From: JAKORR01 sp964608495
GTDB lineage: Bacteria; Armatimonadota; Zipacnadia; Zipacnadales; FEN-943
Assembly: GCA_964608495.1 (NCBI GenBank)
Contig: CAZSOQ010000182.1
Location: 1-10,928, forward strand
Length of the DNA: 10,928 nt
Reading direction: 5' to 3'
Position 1 is the first letter of the stretch; the number at the start of each line of letters is the position of its first letter. Under the pieces are notes generated by a model that was not told the DNA's origin, made no database searches, and saw only the letters and a list, made by a program, of their open reading frames with translations. The translations under genes and the position numbers were made by a program. Positions 6,487 through 10,928 of this stretch are shown here, piece after piece.

Positions 6487-8718
6487 CTAGGCCACCCCAT
6501 CCTGCGCGACCATCCGGTCCACCACCAACTGCCGGAACTCCGGCGACAGGCTGGCGAAATAGGCACTGAAGCCGGTGACGCGCACGATCAGGTCCGGGTG
6601 CTTGCCCGGGTCGGCGTGCGCCTCCAGTACCTTCGCCGCGTCGAGGATATTCATGTTGATCTGCGTGCCGCCAAGGGCCACATGGCCGGCGATCAGGCTC
6701 ACCACGCTGTCCAGGTAGGCCGGCCCCGGCACCAGCGGCGGCGCCAGCTCGATCTGCATGGGGGCCGAGTTGCCCCAGCCCGGCTGCACCGAGGCCACGG
6801 CCACGGCCAGCGCCGTCGGGGCGCCGTCCTCCCGAAAGCCCGGGTCGGGGTTCGCGCCGTGGGAGATGGGTCCACCGGCGCGGCGGCCGTTGGGCGTGGC
6901 CCCAAGCTCGCGGCCCATGGCTATGGTGCTGGCCCACGAGAAGAGGCCGGGGATCATGTTCCTGCCGCCGGGCGTGGGCTTCTCCTTGACGGTGGCGGTG
7001 AAAAGCTGGGCGATCCGGGCGGCGTATTCGTCGGCCCGCGAGCCACCGCTGCCGTAACGCGGGATGCTGCGCATGAGCAGGCGCGCCTGCTCGCCTTCCG
7101 GGCCCTCCCAGTTGCTCGCGATGTGGCGCCTGATCTCGTCCCAGGTGAGCCGCCCCTCGCGCTCGACGCGCTGCTCCAGGGCGGCGAAGGAGTCCGCCAC
7201 GGTCGCGAGGGCGGCGCCGTCCACGCACAGGTTGTAGTACTCGACCCCGCCCTTCGACGCGTCCAGCCCCTGCTCGATCGTGCCGTGGCAGAGCAGGTCC
7301 AGGACCAGCTCGGGAAAGACGCGGTGCATGTGGGCCAGGTGGAAGTCCAGCCCTTCCGCCAGCACCTCGACGGCCCGCCGCAGGTGGGCCTCGAAGAGCC
7401 GCCAGAGCTCCGCCACGCTGGGCGCCGCCGCCTCCTCGGCGAACATCCCCTGCCATGCCACCTCGAACACGGCGCCGAGGTTGATCTTCACGCAGTCGTT
7501 CAGCGTGTACTCGCGCCCGGGAATCGCGCACCAGTGGCAGCCCGAGTAGGCCCGCTCCCGGGCCAGCTCCCCCGGGTAGCCGTTACGGGTGAAGCCCTCG
7601 ATCAGGTTCTCGATCCCCAGGAACTTGGGCACGCCCGTCCGATCCTCTAGCATCACCTCGACCCCGCGCCGTAGCAGCCGGGGGTCCACGCGCTCGCCCA
7701 CGCACACCGCGATGTTGGCTGGAATCCGCAGGCGGTGGACCGCCTCGAGGACCAGAAACGAGACGGGGCTGGTGACGTCGCGCCCCTGCGCGTCGGGCCC
7801 GCCGAGCTGCACGTACGCCGTGTCCATCAGCAGCAGGCAGGCGATGTGGAAGATCGCCTCCTCGTCGGTGAGCAGCCCGGCCGCGGTGTCCCGCTCGTAG
7901 TAGGGCTGGAGGAGGACGTCCAGCCGCCCCAGCGAGCCGCTGCCGTTATACATGCGCGCGGCCATGTCGTACCAGCCGATCCACTGGCAGGCCTCGCGGA
8001 AAGTGCGCGGCGGCTCGGTGACCAGGCGCTCGTTCAGCTCGGCCATCGCCAGCAGGTTCTCGCGCAGGTACGCGTCGCGCTCGATCCCCGCCAGTCGCCT
8101 GGCCTCGGCCACGTTGGTGCGGATCCAGGCCTGCAGGCCGAGCACGACATCGGTGAGGCCGTCGTAGAAGTCCTGGTGCTCGGCACCCTTGCCCGCGCGA
8201 CACCGCCGGATCTTCTCCAGCAGCCCGCCGAAGCCGAGCTCCAGCCCGATCTGCAGGTCCTGGCAGAAGTGCTGGGTGGCTCCGATGCCCGTCAGCAGGC
8301 GGTACTTGCGCTGCTCGGGCACGAGGTGCGGGCAGGTGATGTCGGGGTCCCAGCCCACCTTGCGGTAGGAGCTGAAGTTCACGCAGTAGCCGCCCAGCAG
8401 CGAGCTCTGCGGGTCCACGTAGGGCGGATGGGCCTCCAGCAGCGCGCGGAAGTTCGCCCCGCACGCCTTGGGCCCGAAGAACCCGCCGCTGGGATGGTTG
8501 CTCTGCGGCTCGAAGCCGGCGATCAGCACGTCCGTGATGGGCATCCCGGAGCCGCTGGTGGCCTGCACCACCTTCCGGGCCTCGGGCGGCGGCAGGATCA
8601 GCGCCCAGTCGTCGTGGTCCATCGCCCCGATGAGCTGCTGCTTCTCGGCTGTGTGTCGGAGTTTCGTCTGTCGGAGGGCGTCGAGCCGCTCCTGGTAGCT
8701 CGGTCCAGCGGCGATCAT
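6487..8718 (-). CDS. Glycyl radical enzyme (pyruvate formate-lyase superfamily), class unassigned
   Basis: A 743-residue cytoplasmic enzyme that should carry a backbone glycyl radical and use a thiyl radical to start substrate cleavage without oxygen. The C-terminal loop R-V-T-G-F-S-A-Y-F holds the radical glycine, Gly716, 27 residues from the end; the consensus R-V-x-G-Y has Phe in place of Tyr here. Other superfamily signs are G-G-T-Q-I-N-M-N (683-690), P-N-G-R-R-A-G-G-P-I-S (about 604-614) and G-S-L-G-R-L-D followed by Q-P-Y-Y (about 260-275). The cysteine loop reads Y-S-G-C394-H395-W396-C397-A-I-P-G. C394 is the likely thiyl residue. In glycerol/choline/hydroxyproline-type enzymes and aryl decarboxylases the residue two after this Cys is a Glu acting as general base; here it is Trp. 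It also lacks pyruvate formate-lyase's adjacent Cys-Cys pair. The reaction is therefore unknown. It is short for the superfamily (usually about 760-850). No activating enzyme is in the window. ATG 8718 follows AGGAGA (8730-8735) at a rather long 11-base spacing. Confidence 0.9.
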   Translation of the reverse strand: MIAAGPSYQERLDALRQTKLRHTAEKQQLIGAMDHDDWALILPPPEARKVVQATSGSGMPITDVLIAGFEPQSNHPSGGFFGPKACGANFRALLEAHPPYVDPQSSLLGGYCVNFSSYRKVGWDPDITCPHLVPEQRKYRLLTGIGATQHFCQDLQIGLELGFGGLLEKIRRCRAGKGAEHQDFYDGLTDVVLGLQAWIRTNVAEARRLAGIERDAYLRENLLAMAELNERLVTEPPRTFREACQWIGWYDMAARMYNGSGSLGRLDVLLQPYYERDTAAGLLTDEEAIFHIACLLLMDTAYVQLGGPDAQGRDVTSPVSFLVLEAVHRLRIPANIAVCVGERVDPRLLRRGVEVMLEDRTGVPKFLGIENLIEGFTRNGYPGELARERAYSGCHWCAIPGREYTLNDCVKINLGAVFEVAWQGMFAEEAAAPSVAELWRLFEAHLRRAVEVLAEGLDFHLAHMHRVFPELVLDLLCHGTIEQGLDASKGGVEYYNLCVDGAALATVADSFAALEQRVEREGRLTWDEIRRHIASNWEGPEGEQARLLMRSIPRYGSGGSRADEYAARIAQLFTATVKEKPTPGGRNMIPGLFSWASTIAMGRELGATPNGRRAGGPISHGANPDPGFREDGAPTALAVAVASVQPGWGNSAPMQIELAPPLVPGPAYLDSVVSLIAGHVALGGTQINMNILDAAKVLEAHADPGKHPDLIVRVTGFSAYFASLSPEFRQLVVDRMVAQDGVA

Positions 8719-8761
8719 TGGTCGCGGTGTCTCCTATTCGCGTCCCTCGGGCCGGCACGGG
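8719..8761. other. Short spacer between the beta-helix gene and the glycyl radical enzyme gene
   Basis: Only 43 bases separate the TGA of the beta-helix gene (8762-8764) from the ATG at 8718. It carries AGGAGA at 8730-8735 (minus strand) as ribosome binding site. No terminator-like hairpin is obvious, which supports co-transcription of the two genes. Confidence 0.55.
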
Positions 8762-10928
8762 TCAGGGCTCGTCCGCCTTCGCGGCTATCGGCCACGACGC
8801 GCGCAGTGGGTCCTCGTACGGGCCGATCCGGGCGAAGTCTATCGGCTGGAAGCCCACCTTCAGTGCCGGCGAGTCCGGCCGCAGGCGATAGTCGCCCCGC
8901 TCGGGGGCCACGAACAGCGGGTCGGCGATGACCGAGTGGGTATCCAGGCCCCGGTCGCGCCAGGCCTCCCACTCCGTCTTCTCCTTGCCCACCAGCACGC
9001 CCTCCTTCAGCGACACGTCGTCTACCCAGAACACCCCGTCGTCGTGGCGGAAGTCCAGCCGGATGTAGAAGTCCTCCAGGGTCGGGATGTCTTCGGGCAC
9101 CCTCACGTCGAGGCTGTACTCCTTCCACTCCTCGGTCAGGCCGAAGGTCTGCTCGTAGGCCCAGTGGTGCTGGTTCGCGCGGTAGGACTGGGCCACGATG
9201 CCCGCCGTCCTGCCGGGACGATCGGCCTTGATCCAGGCGGAGAGCCGGTAGCCGTGGCCCTTCTGCACCGGGATGTTGACGCTCTTCACCATCACGTACT
9301 GCTTCTGGCCCTGGGCGTTGACGCCCGAGCTGGCCTCGATTCGCAGACAGTGGGCCCCGGAGTGGGGAGCTTCGTCACTGACGCCCGCCTGCGCCTTGTC
9401 GTTCGGGCGGATGTACCAGCCCCAGCCTTCCGGCATCGCGCCCGGCGTCCCATCCTCGAAGCCCCCGTTGCCCGCCAGCTCCCTGGCCCCTTCGTCCACC
9501 CGGATCTGGTACATGGCCTGCATGCCCGTGACCACCGGGCGGTCGAAGTGGTACACCACGTTGTAGTCGAAGACCGATTCCTCCAGCGGCAGGGCTCCGT
9601 GCTTGTACAGCGCGGCCCCCGCGTCGGAGTAGTAGAAGATATTGCGCACTACCTGGTTCCCCGCCATCTGCACTGCATCACGCGGGTGAACGCCCGGGAA
9701 GTTGCGCAGCCGGGCCCAGGCCGGCAGAGGTGCGTATTCCTCGTACGTCTTCACCAGGCGGTCCATCGAGCCCTGCAGGTAGGGGTGGTTCGGCGTCCAG
9801 CCGTTGAACTCGATCTGCTGCTGCACGCCGTCCACGAGCACGTTGTTCTCGATGAGGCAGTCGCGGGCGTTATGCAGGTGGATGTTGCCGCGCAGGCCGC
9901 CCACCACGATGTTGCCGATGACATCCACCCCTGCCGCAAGGTCGTCCAGGTAGATGCCCCAGGAGTAGGCAGGCGACACCCATTGGCCCCCCTGCCGCCC
10001 GTAGCCCCCGATGTCGTGGATGTAGTTGTACCGGATCACGCAGCCGCGCGGGTTGATCCAGTCGCGGCCCCCGGTGTAGATCGCGCCGGTGTCGCAGGTC
10101 TGCTTGTTGAGGTCATACAGGTGGTTGTACTCGATGATGTGCTCGTTGCCGCCGAAGATGATCCCCATGCGCGGGCAGTCGTGAACCAGGTTGCGCGAGA
10201 ACCGGTTACCCACGCCCTCCAGCCGCGTGCCGCAGCCCTGGGCCCAGTAGACCCCCGTGTGGTGGATGTAGTTGTTCTCCGCGTAGTTGCCCGCCGGCGT
10301 GAGGGTCTTGCGGTCGCCTCCCGTGAGCTTGATCCCGTGCCCACCCGTGTCGAACACGTCGTTCCCCACCGCGCCGTTGTTGCTGCCCTCGAAGATCCCG
10401 ATCCCACAGCAGTTCTCCCACGGGCCCCAGCCCCCGATGCCCAGGCTCACGCCCGTGTGCGCGATGCGGGTGGCGGCTACCAGGCAGTCCCGCGCTCCCT
10501 TTAGCTCCACGGCCGTCGCGCGGCTCACCTCGATGGTCAGGCCCTGAACCACCACGTGCTCCGTGTCAGGCTCGAGCCTGATGATGTTGTCCAGCAGCGG
10601 CACCTCGACGACCGCCTGGTCGAGCGCCCCGGCCACGGACGCCGGCGGCATGAAGTACACGACCGAGTTGTCGCCGTCCAAGTACCATTCCCCCGGCGCG
10701 TCGAGCTCCTCGAGCAGGTTCTGCACGTAGTACCGCTCGGCGCCCTCTCCGACAATGGCCTCGTAGGTGTCGGCGGCGAGAGTGGCCACGCGGGTGCCCG
10801 GGTCCACCGAGGCGATGCGCACGATGGTGTTGTAGTAGTTGTGCGCGTGGTAGAAGAACAGCTCGGCGCTCGACGCGTCCTGCCACGCCCTCATGTCCCC
10901 CTCGGCGTAACGGAACTTGCTCTTGCTC
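8762..10928 (-). CDS. Right-handed parallel beta-helix protein with inserted carbohydrate-binding-like domain (5' end outside window)
   Basis: The frame is open to the right edge: 11 codons before the first in-window ATG (10894) read S-K-S-K-F-R-Y-A-E-G-D, so that ATG is internal and the N-terminus with any signal peptide is missing. About 721 residues are visible. Order: a pre-helix region with R-Y-Y-V-Q-N-L-L-E-E-L-D and P-G-E-W-Y-L-D (10740-10670), a motif seen in beta-helix glycosidases related to GH141/GH120; then parallel beta-helix coils rich in N-x-I/V turns such as E-N-N-Y-I-H-H-T-G, I-R-Y-N-Y-I-H-D-I-G and I-E-N-N-V-L-V-D-G (about 10570-9780); then a jelly-roll segment starting N-G-G-F-E-D-G and ending D-V-S-L-K-E-G (about 9470-9000), similar to CBM4/9-type modules; then the family's usual C-terminal cap H-S-V-I-A-D-P-L-F and S-P-A-L-K-V-G-F. 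It probably acts outside the cytoplasm on a polysaccharide as a glycosidase or lyase. The exact activity is not determinable. It is first in the visible part of the minus-strand operon. Confidence 0.85.
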   Translation of the reverse strand, partial: SKSKFRYAEGDMRAWQDASSAELFFYHAHNYYNTIVRIASVDPGTRVATLAADTYEAIVGEGAERYYVQNLLEELDAPGEWYLDGDNSVVYFMPPASVAGALDQAVVEVPLLDNIIRLEPDTEHVVVQGLTIEVSRATAVELKGARDCLVAATRIAHTGVSLGIGGWGPWENCCGIGIFEGSNNGAVGNDVFDTGGHGIKLTGGDRKTLTPAGNYAENNYIHHTGVYWAQGCGTRLEGVGNRFSRNLVHDCPRMGIIFGGNEHIIEYNHLYDLNKQTCDTGAIYTGGRDWINPRGCVIRYNYIHDIGGYGRQGGQWVSPAYSWGIYLDDLAAGVDVIGNIVVGGLRGNIHLHNARDCLIENNVLVDGVQQQIEFNGWTPNHPYLQGSMDRLVKTYEEYAPLPAWARLRNFPGVHPRDAVQMAGNQVVRNIFYYSDAGAALYKHGALPLEESVFDYNVVYHFDRPVVTGMQAMYQIRVDEGARELAGNGGFEDGTPGAMPEGWGWYIRPNDKAQAGVSDEAPHSGAHCLRIEASSGVNAQGQKQYVMVKSVNIPVQKGHGYRLSAWIKADRPGRTAGIVAQSYRANQHHWAYEQTFGLTEEWKEYSLDVRVPEDIPTLEDFYIRLDFRHDDGVFWVDDVSLKEGVLVGKEKTEWEAWRDRGLDTHSVIADPLFVAPERGDYRLRPDSPALKVGFQPIDFARIGPYEDPLRASWPIAAKADEP

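Noticed and set aside
6386..7531. In-frame upstream extension of the GH2 protein to give about 1533 residues
   Set aside because: This stretch overlaps the glycyl radical enzyme gene on the same strand in another frame. It reads as low-complexity Arg/Gly/Ala sequence, and a strong ribosome binding site plus a signal peptide mark the start at 6385.
6367..7650. 427-residue plus-strand open frame opposite the glycyl radical enzyme
   Set aside because: It is a shadow of the radical enzyme's C-terminal half, with no motifs and no ribosome binding site worth noting.
8936..10504. 522-residue open frame on the plus strand antisense to the beta-helix gene
   Set aside because: It is a high-GC shadow frame: Val/Asp/His/Arg/Pro-rich with no family motif. 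The minus strand carries a clear beta-helix protein across the same bases.

Overview
This is a high-GC window with strong G/C third-position bias and six genes that nearly fill it. They form two convergent gene strings. The families are a B12-type radical SAM protein, a Gfo/Idh/MocA oxidoreductase, a TIM-barrel sugar isomerase/epimerase, a secreted GH2-type glycosidase, a glycyl radical enzyme and a right-handed beta-helix protein. This mix is typical of uncultivated, polysaccharide-degrading bacteria such as Planctomycetota, Armatimonadota, Lentisphaerota or Hydrogenedentota. That is an inference from gene content; the window has no rRNA or other phylogenetic marker. The glycyl radical enzyme implies an oxygen-free or at least facultative lifestyle, because such enzymes are destroyed by oxygen once activated.

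Left part, plus strand (1-2902): the 3' part of a radical SAM gene that runs in from the left edge, then a Gfo/Idh/MocA oxidoreductase (start 1071), then a sugar isomerase/epimerase that overlaps the oxidoreductase stop by 4 bases (ATGA). The last two look translationally coupled. The promoter of this string is outside the window.

Junction (2888-2929): the two strings meet tail to tail with only 27 bases between stop codons. The junction is occupied by a GC-rich imperfect hairpin that could act as a terminator for both directions.

Right part, minus strand (10928-2930): a large right-handed beta-helix protein that runs in from the right edge, then a glycyl radical enzyme after 43 bases, then a signal-peptide-bearing 1151-residue GH2-family protein after 101 bases. 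The order and spacing suggest one operon. Two of its products are (or probably are) exported carbohydrate-active proteins, and one is a cytoplasmic anaerobic radical enzyme.

Overall reading: a glycan or glycoside utilisation locus. The beta-helix and GH2 proteins would cut or bind an extracellular or periplasmic glycan. The oxidoreductase and isomerase would convert released sugars. The glycyl radical enzyme would carry out a C-C, C-O or similar cleavage on a downstream or attached moiety. The glycyl radical enzyme is the most unusual item. It has a clear glycyl radical loop, but its active-site cysteine loop reads G-C-H-W-C rather than the Gly-Cys-x-Glu of the well-known dehydratases, decarboxylases and lyases, and no activating enzyme is visible nearby. 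No RNA genes, mobile elements, CRISPR arrays or long repeats were seen.
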